Below are positions 50,980 through 59,124 of a stretch of 64,000 nucleotides of DNA, piece by piece. This DNA comes from Mucilaginibacter celer (GTDB taxonomy: Bacteria > Bacteroidota > Bacteroidia > Sphingobacteriales > Sphingobacteriaceae). Location of the stretch: assembly GCF_003576455.2 (NCBI RefSeq), contig NZ_CP032869.1, positions 186,001 through 250,000 of the forward strand, read 5' to 3'. The notes beneath the pieces were generated by a model. The model searched no databases. It was given only the letters and a program-made list of their open reading frames with translations, and was not told the DNA's origin. Every line of letters starts with the position of its first letter. Within the stretch, counting starts at the first letter, position 1. A program made the position numbers and the translations under genes.

Positions 50980-53342
50980 AAAGGCATTCCAATACCAAAA
51001 TTCAGCTGCATAAAGTTGTAATCTTCGCCGTTAATTGCCTTGTAGTTATTTTTGAAGGTGCCTTTGCTAAACAGTTCGCCGGCATGGTTAAAGAGTACCC
51101 ATTGGTCGCTGCCGCTAAATTGAGGGTCTTTAAATTTAAAGGCGGCATCCAGCCTGAATACGAAGAAAGCCAGATCAAACCGTAAACCCGTGCCAATACC
51201 CATAGCTGTTGATTGCCAAAGGTTATTGAGTTTAAACTCGCCGTTGGGGTTATCGGCCTGTTTATGTAAACGCCATACGTTGCCGGCATCTAAAAAGAAA
51301 GCTCCTTTTAGCTTTGCACCGAAAAAGTTATCGGCCAGTTTATAGCGGTATTCGGCATTGCTAACAAATTTAACCTCGCCAAACTGATCGAGGTATTTTA
51401 AGCGGTTCCGGGTGTTAACATCTGTACCATAATAAGCAGCGCGGTTAAATTGTCCCGGCCCAAGTGTGCGCGGCAGCCAGGCCCTGATATCGTTGGCTCC
51501 GCCGGTATAAAAATTCTTCTCAAATATCAGTTGATTGCTGTTGCCGTAAGGCACGCCAACGCCCGGATTAAATCGTAGTATGAACTGCTTTTCGTTACCA
51601 AAGTTGCGATAAAAGCGTAAATCAAGTTCAACCTTGGTGTACTGGGAAAATGTATATCCAAATAACTGGCGTTGCCCAAGGCTGTCTTTACGGGCATTGG
51701 TAAGATTGGCAAGCAGGTTTAAAAAGTTACCGCCAATATCCAAACTGCTTCTAAAATAGGTAAAATCCTCGTAACCATTTAGCTTAGCCGCATTAACCTG
51801 AAAGGTGTACTGGCTACCGGTGGTAAACGTTGTACGGCCGATAAGATATACGTACGAATAGCGGTTTTTATTTAGCAAGGTATCCCGTGCAATCGGGTCA
51901 ATTATACCTCTTGAAAACTCGATATTTATCGGCGTAATGATGTGTGTTTTTTTGGTGGTTTCCGAAAAATCATAAGTGAGCGAGTTGATGAAACTTTCGC
52001 GTTTAACCAGGTCTTTCTGGTAAAACAACGAATAGTTTGACGAGAATGTAGTGTGCGGCACCGCGAATTTACCTAACAACGGAAACTTAAACGGTAGCAG
52101 CAGGCGCGGATAGGTGAGCTGCGCACCCAGCCTAAGCTCCTGGTTTTGAATAATACTATGATCAGTACCTACATCGTTGCCATTGTCAAACAGGATGCTC
52201 CAGTTGGCTTTTAATTGCAATATAGCCGCCTGTTTAAACAGGTTTCTATCGGTAAAAGTATTACCTACGTTATAGCCAAAACGCCCGCCGCTAAACAGCA
52301 CCTCGCCCTCCACACGGTCGCTCATACGTTTCAGGGGCACAATATCTATCCGTGAGTTAAGCCGATTTGAACTATCGCTAAGCTTTTGGTAGGTGGGATT
52401 GGGTACGTTCCGGAAAACGTTAAGTTCGGATAAGCGCGCCGTAGTGATGGTTTGCAGATCGACATTATAATGCTGCCCCTTTTTTTGAAAAACATAATCA
52501 GTTACCACCCTTGGCGAAAACCGTTTGGAATAATCAACAAACCTGAACTGCGAATCAACCTGGATGGTATCTGCCTTTCCGGTTGTGCGGCCATAACTGT
52601 TTGATATGGTGATAAGCGTATTGTTAATATTGTAAATGGTATGCTCTGTTTTGCCGGGCGGATTATCGATAATCATTTTAACATCAACCACGCTGCGGTT
52701 AAAGGTTGAGTCGTAGGTAAAGTTGATATACTGGCGATAAAAATCGTAAAAGCCATTACGCTTCATCAGCATATACAGCTCATCACGGTCGTGCGCCAGG
52801 CTATCGGTATCAAAACGTCCGCCGGGCTGGATGTGCGATAATTTATTGCGGTTTAAGTTGTACAAAAACCGGATGTTGCCATCGGCAATGCTATCGGTAA
52901 ATTTACGGATGCGGAACATCGGCCCCTCCTGTACATTAAAAATCAGTTCGGCCTTTTGTTTTTTAATGGCCACGCTATCCGTAACCTTTGCCTTAAGGTA
53001 GCCCCTGTTTTGGATATACTTTTCAATCTGAAAGCGCGAATATTCAACCAAACCGCTGTCTAAAATTACCGGTGCCTCGCCAATATCTTTTTTGCCCTTG
53101 TTGCTAAACATGTAGTAAAGCTGCAGGTTAAGCTTGTTATTGGGCTGCTGCTCTTTATCTACATAATTTACAGCGGCTTCGGCAAATTCCTTATCGATAC
53201 CATTTATTGTGATTTTGCGCACCAGGGCCTGATCTTTACGGATGCCGCGCGTTATGCTGCAGCCCGAACCGATTATAACCAGCAAAATACTTAATATTGT
53301 AAGGCGGTAAACAACAGGCTTGGTATATGCTTTCAAAATCAC
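50976..53342 (-). CDS. tamL: Outer membrane assembly lipoprotein TamL (BamA/TamA family)
   Basis: The 788-aa protein starts with GTG at 53342 and a lipoprotein signal (lipobox GSGC, Cys 28), which marks the Bacteroidota TamL form of TamA. POTRA-like regions (about 35-240; IQKYIQNRGYLKAKVTDS-type and YSRFQIEKYIQNRGYL) are followed by a 16-strand Omp85 barrel with the GGANDIRAWLPRTLGPG lid motif and a C-terminal FNFGIGMPF-type ending (MQLNFGIGMPF). It works with TamB in outer membrane assembly. Its first 16 bases overlap the divergent TrmH gene. Confidence 0.93.
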   Translation of the reverse strand: MILKAYTKPVVYRLTILSILLVIIGSGCSITRGIRKDQALVRKITINGIDKEFAEAAVNYVDKEQQPNNKLNLQLYYMFSNKGKKDIGEAPVILDSGLVEYSRFQIEKYIQNRGYLKAKVTDSVAIKKQKAELIFNVQEGPMFRIRKFTDSIADGNIRFLYNLNRNKLSHIQPGGRFDTDSLAHDRDELYMLMKRNGFYDFYRQYINFTYDSTFNRSVVDVKMIIDNPPGKTEHTIYNINNTLITISNSYGRTTGKADTIQVDSQFRFVDYSKRFSPRVVTDYVFQKKGQHYNVDLQTITTARLSELNVFRNVPNPTYQKLSDSSNRLNSRIDIVPLKRMSDRVEGEVLFSGGRFGYNVGNTFTDRNLFKQAAILQLKANWSILFDNGNDVGTDHSIIQNQELRLGAQLTYPRLLLPFKFPLLGKFAVPHTTFSSNYSLFYQKDLVKRESFINSLTYDFSETTKKTHIITPINIEFSRGIIDPIARDTLLNKNRYSYVYLIGRTTFTTGSQYTFQVNAAKLNGYEDFTYFRSSLDIGGNFLNLLANLTNARKDSLGQRQLFGYTFSQYTKVELDLRFYRNFGNEKQFILRFNPGVGVPYGNSNQLIFEKNFYTGGANDIRAWLPRTLGPGQFNRAAYYGTDVNTRNRLKYLDQFGEVKFVSNAEYRYKLADNFFGAKLKGAFFLDAGNVWRLHKQADNPNGEFKLNNLWQSTAMGIGTGLRFDLAFFVFRLDAAFKFKDPQFSGSDQWVLFNHAGELFSKGTFKNNYKAINGEDYNFMQLNFGIGMPF

Positions 53343-54076
53343 AGATCAGTTTATTAAAATCCTTACAACATAAAAAATTCCGGAAAGAGCATGGTTTGTT
53401 TTTGGTAGAGGGTCACAAATCGGTTATCGAGTTTGTAAACACCGCATACCAGGTTGATACTATTTACCATACCCCCGCAATTGCTCCAAAAATGCTGAAT
53501 TTATCCCGAAAAATAAATTTTCAGGAGATTTCGTTAGCCGATCTGGAAAAGATCAGCAGTTTGAAAACCCCGCAGGAGGTAATTGGTTTGGTAAAAATGC
53601 CAATTTGGCCCGCTTTAAATTATAATACGCTAAAAAACAGGTTTTCGCTGGTGCTTGATGGCGTCCAGGATCCCGGCAATATGGGCACCATTATCCGCAC
53701 TGCCGATTGGTTTGGCATCGCCGATGTTATTTGCTCGGAAGATACAGTTGATGTTTATAACCCCAAAGTTGTACAGGCCACCATGGGCTCGCTGGCCAGG
53801 GTTAACGTACATTATACAGATCTGGCAGCCACCCTGCCTCAAATAAAACTCCCTGTTTTTGGAGCCATGCTTGACGGCGAAAATATGTACACCACAAATT
53901 TTGGCAATGAAGGTTTGCTGGCTATGGGTAACGAGGGTAATGGCTTACGCCCCGATGTACAGGCACTTATCAGCAAAAAAGTAACTATCCCGCGCGTCGG
54001 CCATGCCGAATCGCTGAACGTTGCCATTGCTACTGCGATACTTTGTTCAGAAATTAAACGAAATTCGTTGAAATAA
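53327..54076 (+). CDS. TrmH/SpoU family RNA 2'-O-methyltransferase
   Basis: The 249-aa protein has an N-terminal RNA-binding L30e-like region (1-90; HKKFRKEHGLFLVEGHKSV) and a SpoU catalytic domain with motif 1 VLDGVQDPGNMGTIIRTADWFG (in parts, Asn/Arg), motif 2 LAMGNEGNGL and motif 3 IPRVGHAESLNVAIATAIL (in parts, the knot). It methylates ribose 2'-O in rRNA or tRNA. The ATG at 53327 is the only sensible start, so the first codons lie on the opposite strand of the tamL start. A tRNA gene follows after 47 bases. Confidence 0.94.
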   Translation: MLSKSQISLLKSLQHKKFRKEHGLFLVEGHKSVIEFVNTAYQVDTIYHTPAIAPKMLNLSRKINFQEISLADLEKISSLKTPQEVIGLVKMPIWPALNYNTLKNRFSLVLDGVQDPGNMGTIIRTADWFGIADVICSEDTVDVYNPKVVQATMGSLARVNVHYTDLAATLPQIKLPVFGAMLDGENMYTTNFGNEGLLAMGNEGNGLRPDVQALISKKVTIPRVGHAESLNVAIATAILCSEIKRNSLK

Positions 54077-54077
54077 A

Positions 54078-54107
54078 TTTGTTCACTAAAAATAATTACT
54101 ATCTTTG
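54078..54107 (+). promoter_or_regulatory. Strong promoter of tRNA-Cys
   Basis: TTTG (54078-54081), 18 bp and TATCTTTG (54100-54107) make a full Bacteroidota promoter. Transcription would start about ten bases before the tRNA. It overlaps the last bases after the TrmH stop codon. Confidence 0.82.
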
Positions 54108-54123
54108 CAGTCCTTAAAAAGAG

Positions 54124-54194
54124 GGTCGGATGGCCGAGTGGCTAGGCAGAGGTCTGCAAAACCTTTTACAGCGGTTCGAATCCGCTTCCGACCT
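54124..54194 (+). tRNA. tRNA-Cys (GCA)
   Basis: A 71-base cloverleaf: acceptor GGTCGGA with TCCGACC, D stem GCC/GGC, anticodon stem GAGGT/ACCTT around loop CTGCAAA (anticodon GCA, bases 34-36), T arm AGCGG-TTCGAAT-CCGCT, and discriminator T. The CCA end is not encoded. It is followed after 30 bases by the 57-aa basic protein gene, likely on the same primary transcript. Confidence 0.97.
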
Positions 54195-54224
54195 CAGGGT
54201 TAAAAAAATTTAAAATAAAAGACA

Positions 54225-54398
54225 ATGGGCGTTACTCGTTTAAAAAGAAAAGATAGGAGAAACAAAACTTTTTCACGTTTAGAAGTTCAGTTCCTGAAAC
54301 TGGCTACTAACCTTGAATACGGAAGCCGTTCTGCTGAGAAAAAAACCAGCCAGATCGCGAAAAACAATGCAGCTTTAGAAATTGCATTAGGTAAATAA
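54225..54398 (+). CDS. Small basic protein, 57 aa, downstream of tRNA-Cys
   Basis: The frame ATG 54225 to TAA 54396-54398 encodes MGVTRLKRKDRRNKTFSRLE followed by a helical, less charged part ending NNAALEIALGK. The N-terminus is very rich in Lys/Arg, like small ribosomal or RNA-binding proteins. It lies 30 bases after tRNA-Cys, no promoter of its own is seen, and a terminator follows after 36 bases. I recall similar short proteins in related genomes but no function. The codon use and tight framing by tRNA and terminator support a real gene. Confidence 0.8.
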   Translation: MGVTRLKRKDRRNKTFSRLEVQFLKLATNLEYGSRSAEKKTSQIAKNNAALEIALGK

Positions 54399-54434
54399 TC
54401 TCCTTCTTCTTTTAAGAAGAAAAAAATTGAAAGT

Positions 54435-54463
54435 CCTGCCGGTTTCCGGCGGGATTTTTTTTT
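54435..54463 (+). terminator. Terminator of the tRNA-Cys/small protein unit
   Basis: CCTGCCGG (54435-54442), TTT and CCGGCGGG (54446-54453) form a GC-rich stem with one G-T pair, followed by A and nine T. Confidence 0.93.
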
Positions 54464-54474
54464 GAACCTTTATT

Positions 54475-54895
54475 TTGACCGTTGATTTATGTGATTACGT
54501 TGATTTCGCTGATTTTTTTGTCTGAACCGGGATTTGGATGATTTCGGGGATTGATGGGGTTTTTTGTTGAGCAAGGTTCAAATGTTTTATAAACAAGCAT
54601 AAGCGCAGTCAACGTAATCAATTCTGATCAACGGTTCAGTAGCTCCTTATCCCGGTGCCCGTGCCTTCACGGGACGCATGTCAATGTAATATTTATCTGA
54701 ACTGTGATTGTTAGGATGGAGGAATTTGCACGACGCAAGTACCCCCTGTAAGAGTTAACGAAGAACATTCCGCAATGTATTAACTAATAACCAAGGCAGG
54801 CAAGGGCGTTTTCGTGGAGACACGAAAACAAGGATAAGGGTAATCAGGCAAGCATCAGCGAAATCAGCGTAATCGTAAAAATCAACGGTTCAGCA
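54475..54895. repeat. Composite repeat region with AATCAACG units and nested hairpins
   Basis: No gene is seen in this 400-bp gap. Units like GATTACGTTGATTTCGCTGA (54493) appear inverted as CAGCGAAATCAGCGTAATCG (54856), with ATCAACGGTTCAG at 54632 and 54883. Between them are nested hairpins: CCTTATCC/GGATAAGG around CCCGTGCCTTCACGGG (54659-54674) and GTTTTCGTGGAGACACGAAA (from 54808). The right end reaches the pyrD stop. The same AATCAACGTAATCA unit is at 59046 and 59100. Confidence 0.75.
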
Positions 54896-55925
54896 ACATT
54901 TTATTGATCCTGCCAATCAACCCTGGCCCTTCGTAAATAAAACCGGTATATAACTGTACCAATGATGCACCTGCCTCCAGCTTCTCCAAAGCATCTTCAG
55001 CAGAGTGGATCCCGCCTACCCCAATAATAGGAAATGAACCATTTGATTTTTGATGCAGATAACGGATCACCTCAATCGAGCGTTTGGTTACCGGCTTGCC
55101 GCTCAAACCGCCCATTTCATCTTTTAATTTTGATGGTGATGCCAGATTTTCTCTGCTGATGGTAGTATTGGTGGCTATCACCCCGGCTATCCCGGTTTCC
55201 CGCACAATCTCTACAATATCATCCAGCTGCGAATCCGTCAAATCTGGTGCTATTTTAAGCAGGATTGGCCTGCTGATGCCGTTTTTGTTATTGCGTTTTT
55301 GCAGGGTGTTCAGAATTTCCATCAATGGTCCTTTTTCCTGTAAGGCACGCAGGCCGGGGGTATTGGGCGAGCTAACGTTCACCACAAAATAATCAACCAC
55401 ATCAAACAAACGGTCAAAGCATTTAATATAGTCGCTTACCGCATCTTCGTTAGGGGTTACTTTATTTTTGCCAACGTTACCGCCAATGATTAAGTTTTTA
55501 TTGGCATTTTTAGGGTCGCGGCGGAAGGCTGCAATCCTTTCGGCAGCTACATCCACGCCAAAATTATTGAAACCCATCCGGTTTATCAGGGCGCTATCCT
55601 GCGGCAGGCGAAACATGCGGGGTTTATCATTACCTGGTTGTGGCAGCGGGGTAACCGTACCAATCTCCACAAAGCCAAAACCAAGGTTAGCCATCTCGCC
55701 CATCATCTCGGCATTTTTATCAAAGCCGGCAGCTAAACCAACCGGGTTTCTGAATTTTAGGCCGAAAACCTCACGCTCAAGTTTGGGGTTTTCCACATCC
55801 CATATTGCTTTGCTCAATGCCTTGCCGCCCGGAAAACGGTTAAAGCGTTTCAGGTTGCGGGTAACAAAGTAATGCACCTTTTCGGGGTCGAACTTAAACA
55901 GGATGGGTTTGATGAGCTGATACAT
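54882..55925 (-). CDS. pyrD: Quinone-dependent dihydroorotate dehydrogenase (class 2)
   Basis: The 347-aa protein has the class 2 layout: an N-terminal helical membrane-association region ([19 protein letters not shown]), FMN-binding barrel with [32 protein letters not shown], the catalytic Ser in [12 protein letters not shown] and the FMN phosphate site [19 protein letters not shown] (in parts). It oxidises dihydroorotate to orotate with quinone, the fourth step of pyrimidine synthesis, at the inner membrane. The gene stands alone. TAACTTCG, one base from the -7 consensus, lies four bases before the ATG. Confidence 0.96.
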   Translation of the reverse strand: MYQLIKPILFKFDPEKVHYFVTRNLKRFNRFPGGKALSKAIWDVENPKLEREVFGLKFRNPVGLAAGFDKNAEMMGEMANLGFGFVEIGTVTPLPQPGNDKPRMFRLPQDSALINRMGFNNFGVDVAAERIAAFRRDPKNANKNLIIGGNVGKNKVTPNEDAVSDYIKCFDRLFDVVDYFVVNVSSPNTPGLRALQEKGPLMEILNTLQKRNNKNGISRPILLKIAPDLTDSQLDDIVEIVRETGIAGVIATNTTISRENLASPSKLKDEMGGLSGKPVTKRSIEVIRYLHQKSNGSFPIIGVGGIHSAEDALEKLEAGASLVQLYTGFIYEGPGLIGRINKMLLNR

Positions 55926-55929
55926 GCCG

Positions 55930-55937
55930 CGAAGTTA
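55930..55937 (-). promoter_or_regulatory. Possible -7 box TAACTTCG before pyrD
   Basis: On the minus strand TAACTTCG (one mismatch to TAnnTTTG) is followed by CGGC and the ATG, so the message could be leaderless. No -33 element is clear. Confidence 0.35.
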
Positions 55938-56228
55938 GTACTTTATGGGCTATTATTTAAGCATGCCGCTACAGGAATACCGAAAGGCTTTCTTAGCAAC
56001 CCGGTGCCTTTGCGTGCGTATAAATTAACCGCGATGAAAGGGCGTCCTGTGTAATAAATACACTATTATTTTTAATGCATTGTAGCGCATCAAAAAGCTG
56101 ACAGATATCTTCTTGTATGTATAGTTAATAGATTGACTGTTAGATATTTATATTTTAAAATGATTTGGTATTAATGCGTATCAATTTAAAAGCAAGGTCA
56201 TCTTTTTTTAATAATTTATCATTAGCTT
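55938..56228. other. AT-rich gap between pyrD and the GH30 gene
   Basis: No reading frame of note or repeat lies here. The second half (56090-56228) is very AT-rich (for example TTAGATATTTATATTTTAAA at 56141) and would suit upstream activation of the GH30 promoter. Confidence 0.4.
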
Positions 56229-56261
56229 TTTGCTTTTTTTTAATTAACTTTAATAAATTTG
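56229..56261 (+). promoter_or_regulatory. Promoter of the GH30 gene
   Basis: TTTG (56229-56232), 21 bp and TAAATTTG (56254-56261) match the Bacteroidota promoter. The leader to the ATG at 56323 would be about 55 bases. No TTATCCAT half-site is present, so it is not part of the alpha-galactoside regulon. Confidence 0.72.
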
Positions 56262-56322
56262 AAAACTCCGGTAGCCATAGTCCAGGCCTAAACCAAGCCG
56301 GTAAGCCTATTTAATTAAACCC

Positions 56323-57783
56323 ATGCAAAAAAAGTATTTAATTGCCTGTTTTATAGCAGGCGGATTATTAAGGGCTGACTTTGCCGTAGCGCAAAGCAAG
56401 GCCGCTTATTCGGTTGCCAATAAATCTGTTAAGGTGATTGTTTCTGAACAAAACGCCGGTTACAGGTTTAAGGAAACCGAAACCCTTAAGTTTAGCAATA
56501 AGCCGCAGCCTGCCGAAACCGAGGTTGCCGTTTTTGTCGATCCGGCTAAAACCTTTCAAACTATGATAGGTATTGGCGGCGCTTTAACCGATGCCTCGGC
56601 CGAAACTTTTGCCAAACTGCCCAAGGATAAGCAGAAGGAGTTTTTAACTGCCTATTATGATAAAAATAAAGGCATCGGTTATTCATTTGGCCGTACCAAT
56701 ATCCAAAGCTGCGATTTTTCGAGCGATAGTTACAGCTATGTAAAGGCCGGCGATAAGGAGCTGAAAACATTTGATATCAGCCACGATAAAACCTACCGCA
56801 TCCCTTTTATTAAAGCAGCTACCGCAGCTGCAGGCGGTAAGTTAACCTTATTTGTATCGCCATGGAGCCCCCCGGCTTTTATGAAGGATAATAACGATGT
56901 ATTGCATGGCGGCAAGCTTAAGAAAGAGTTTGACCAAAGCTGGGCAAACTTTTATGTGAAATTCATTAAAGCTTACGAAAAGGAAGGTATCCCAATCTGG
57001 GGCTTATCGGTACAAAACGAGCCTATGGCTAAGCAAAGCTGGGAATCGTGCATGTACACTGCCGAAGAAGAACGTGATTTTGTGAAGAACTTTTTAGGCC
57101 CAACCCTGCAAAAACAAGGCCTGGCAAGCAAAAAACTGATTGTTTGGGATCATAACCGCGATTTACTTTACCAACGCGCCAGCACCATTCTTGAAGATCC
57201 GGCTGCGGCCAAATATATCTGGGGCATTGGCTTCCACTGGTATGAAACCTGGACAGGTGCCGGGCAGAATTTTGAGGCTACCCGCCGCACGCACGAATCG
57301 TTCCCAAACAAAAACCTGGTATTTACAGAAGGCTGTATCGAAAAATTTGATTTCAATAAAATTAACGACTGGTCGCTGGGCGAACGCTACGGCTTATCAA
57401 TGATTAACGATTTTAATGCCGGTACTACCGCCTGGACCGACTGGAACGTATTGCTTGATGAAAAAGGCGGACCAAACCACGTGGGCAACTTCTGCTTCGC
57501 ACCGGTACATGCCGATTTGCGTAATGGCAGCCTGATTTATACCAGCTCATACTATTACATTGGTCATTTCTCCAAATACATTCATCCGGGAGCCAAACGC
57601 ATCAGCGCAGTGGCCAGCCGCGACAAACTGTTAACTACAGCTTACCAAAACCCTGATGGCTCGGTTGCCGTAGTAGTGATGAACAAAACCGACGAAAAAA
57701 TAGATTACAGCCTTTGGATAAAAGGAAAAGCGGCCGGTGTTACTGCCCTGCCGCACTCAATTGCAACACTTGTTGTGGAGTAA
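56323..57783 (+). CDS. Glycoside hydrolase family 30 protein (glucosylceramidase-like)
   Basis: The 486-aa protein has a signal peptide (1-23, ending FAVAQ). The GH30 fold is a (beta/alpha)8 barrel with a side beta sandwich: MIGIGGALTDASAETF opening, SPWSPPAFMKDN, acid/base Glu233 in SVQNEP, nucleophile Glu336 in VFTEGC, and a C-terminal DGSVAVVVMNKTDE sandwich. Likely activities are beta-1,6-glucanase or glucosylceramidase/beta-glucosidase in the periplasm or outside. It stands alone with its own promoter. Confidence 0.93.
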   Translation: MQKKYLIACFIAGGLLRADFAVAQSKAAYSVANKSVKVIVSEQNAGYRFKETETLKFSNKPQPAETEVAVFVDPAKTFQTMIGIGGALTDASAETFAKLPKDKQKEFLTAYYDKNKGIGYSFGRTNIQSCDFSSDSYSYVKAGDKELKTFDISHDKTYRIPFIKAATAAAGGKLTLFVSPWSPPAFMKDNNDVLHGGKLKKEFDQSWANFYVKFIKAYEKEGIPIWGLSVQNEPMAKQSWESCMYTAEEERDFVKNFLGPTLQKQGLASKKLIVWDHNRDLLYQRASTILEDPAAAKYIWGIGFHWYETWTGAGQNFEATRRTHESFPNKNLVFTEGCIEKFDFNKINDWSLGERYGLSMINDFNAGTTAWTDWNVLLDEKGGPNHVGNFCFAPVHADLRNGSLIYTSSYYYIGHFSKYIHPGAKRISAVASRDKLLTTAYQNPDGSVAVVVMNKTDEKIDYSLWIKGKAAGVTALPHSIATLVVE

Positions 57784-58039
57784 TTTTTATAAAAATCTTT
57801 AGTTAATCAATCAACTAAATCTCTGGTATGGTGGGTCATTCGTGATCCACCATTATCATTTATGGGGATTGGTACCGGCCCGGGGCTTACGCTTGTTTCG
57901 GCGAACGGGGCAGGGGGTTGTATGAGCGGGAACGGGAAATCTTTTACACTTGCCAGGCAATAATGCAGCTGTAAAAGCAGAACGTACCAGATTTCTCACC
58001 CGTTCCTTGTTTCAAAATGGCATTCCTCTATTAATCTTC

Positions 58040-58047
58040 TATCTTTG
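58040..58047 (+). promoter_or_regulatory. -7 box TATCTTTG before the thioesterase gene
   Basis: A full -7 match 17 bases before the ATG at 58065. No TTG lies at the usual -33 distance. The gap 57784-58039 has no other visible gene; it contains an imperfect inverted repeat around GTACCGGCC and ACGTACC. Confidence 0.6.
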
Positions 58048-58064
58048 CTGTTAAACAATTTACC

Positions 58065-58616
58065 ATGACTGCAAAATCGCCGCAAGACTCTTACACCATC
58101 ATGAATGAACTGGTATTACCCAACGATACCAACACCTTAAACAACCTGATGGGGGGTAGGTTGCTGCACTGGATGGATATTGCAGCGGCGATATGCGCAC
58201 AAAAACATTGCAACAGGATAGTAGTAACGGCATCGGTAGATAATGTATCATTTAAAGCGCCAATTAAGCTGGGCGATGTAGTAAGTATAGAAGCGAAAGT
58301 TACCAGGGCATTCACCACCTCGGTAGAGGTGAGGATGGACGTTTGGGCTCAGAATATCCCATCGGGCACTAAAGTAAAAAGCAACGAAGCCTACTACACC
58401 TTTGTGGCTTTGGATAAAGATGGGCAGAAAGCCACTGTAGCAGAGCTTATCCCCGAAACAGAAAAAGAACAATCATTATACGAAGGTGCATTGCGCCGCC
58501 GCCAGTTGAGGCTGATATTAGGTGGTAAGATGAACCCTAACGATGCTACCGAACTCAAGGCATTGTTTTTTGGCAATGAATTGCCACCCAACCTGGGCGA
58601 AGAAATTAAACAGTAA
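58065..58616 (+). CDS. Acyl-CoA thioesterase, hotdog fold
   Basis: The 183-aa protein has the single hotdog domain of the YciA/BFIT-like group: NDTNTLNNLMGGRLLHWMDIAAAICA (in parts, with the Asn/Asp active-site helix), then VSFKAPIKLGDVVSIEAKVT and SNEAYYTFVALD. It hydrolyses acyl-CoA to free acid and CoA in the cytoplasm. An additional C-terminal part (about 140-183; RRRQLRLILGGKMNP) is present. Followed by a small membrane protein gene 52 bases later. Confidence 0.9.
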   Translation: MTAKSPQDSYTIMNELVLPNDTNTLNNLMGGRLLHWMDIAAAICAQKHCNRIVVTASVDNVSFKAPIKLGDVVSIEAKVTRAFTTSVEVRMDVWAQNIPSGTKVKSNEAYYTFVALDKDGQKATVAELIPETEKEQSLYEGALRRRQLRLILGGKMNPNDATELKALFFGNELPPNLGEEIKQ

Positions 58617-58668
58617 CAAATTGCCAATGGTATGGTCTAAATGTTAACTAAACATTAAAACCACAGCC

Positions 58669-58869
58669 ATGCGATACTTTTTGTGCTTTTTATTACCACC
58701 ACTTGCCATACTAACCACCGGCAGGATAGGTGCCTTTATATTAAATATATTTTTAACCCTGTTTTTTTGGATTCCGGGTGTAATCCATTCAATCCTGGTA
58801 ACCAGCGATTATTATGATGCCAAACGCCACAGGCAACTGATGCGGGCAACGCGGCGGTATCGTTGGTGA
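58669..58869 (+). CDS. YqaE/Pmp3 family small membrane protein
   Basis: The 66-aa protein has two membrane helices and the Pmp3 pattern: LCFLLPPLAILTTGRIGAF, NIFLTLFFWIPGVIHSILV (both characteristic, with PP in helix 1 and W-x-P-G in helix 2) and a basic tail. Such proteins are induced by salt, cold or other membrane stress in plants, yeast and bacteria. Function here is by analogy. Confidence 0.88.
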   Translation: MRYFLCFLLPPLAILTTGRIGAFILNIFLTLFFWIPGVIHSILVTSDYYDAKRHRQLMRATRRYRW

Positions 58870-58904
58870 ATGGTGAATGGTTGATTAAGTGAGTAGTTTG
58901 CTGG

Positions 58905-59041
58905 TTGTCTGAATCAGAATTGTCTGAATCAGAATTTACAGAATTAAGGAATTAACAGAATGTTAAGCGAATTCGATAAATTTTGATAATTCCCCCAAAT
59001 TCGAGTTCAGACAAAAAATCTGCAAATTCTGATTCAGACAA
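58905..59041. repeat. TTGTCTGAATCAGAATT inverted repeat (copy 1)
   Basis: Two direct copies of TTGTCTGAATCAGAATT (from 58905 and 58920) face AAATTCTGATTCAGACAA (59024-59041). The second copy, at 62160-62252, has the same arms. It lies before the NtrC-type regulator gene. Confidence 0.85.
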
Positions 59042-59044
59042 AAA

Positions 59045-59118
59045 AATCAGCGAAATCAACGTAATCATCCCCATCAACGGTTTATCTTTGCCGCTATTGC
59101 ATCAACGTAATCAAAACA
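59045..59118. repeat. AATCAACGTAATCA units flanking the NtrC promoter
   Basis: ATCAGCGAAATCAACGTAAT (59046 on) with ATCAACGG (59073) and CATCAACGTAATCA with CATCAACGG (59100-59123) repeat the units of 54475-54895. The second copy lies between the -7 box and the GTG start of the regulator gene, so the leader is made of repeat sequence. Confidence 0.65.
59083..59090 (+). promoter_or_regulatory. -7 box TATCTTTG before the NtrC-type gene
   Basis: A full -7 match with about 27 bases from the likely start of transcription to the GTG at 59125. It lies inside the AATCAACG repeat cluster. No -33 TTG is visible at the usual distance. Confidence 0.55.
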
Positions 59119-59124
59119 TCAACG

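Noticed and set aside
56090..56322. TTATCCAT-type operator before the GH30 gene
   Set aside because: The region was read for TTATCCAT on both strands; only TTTATCATT-like sequence is present and the promoter has a normal -33.
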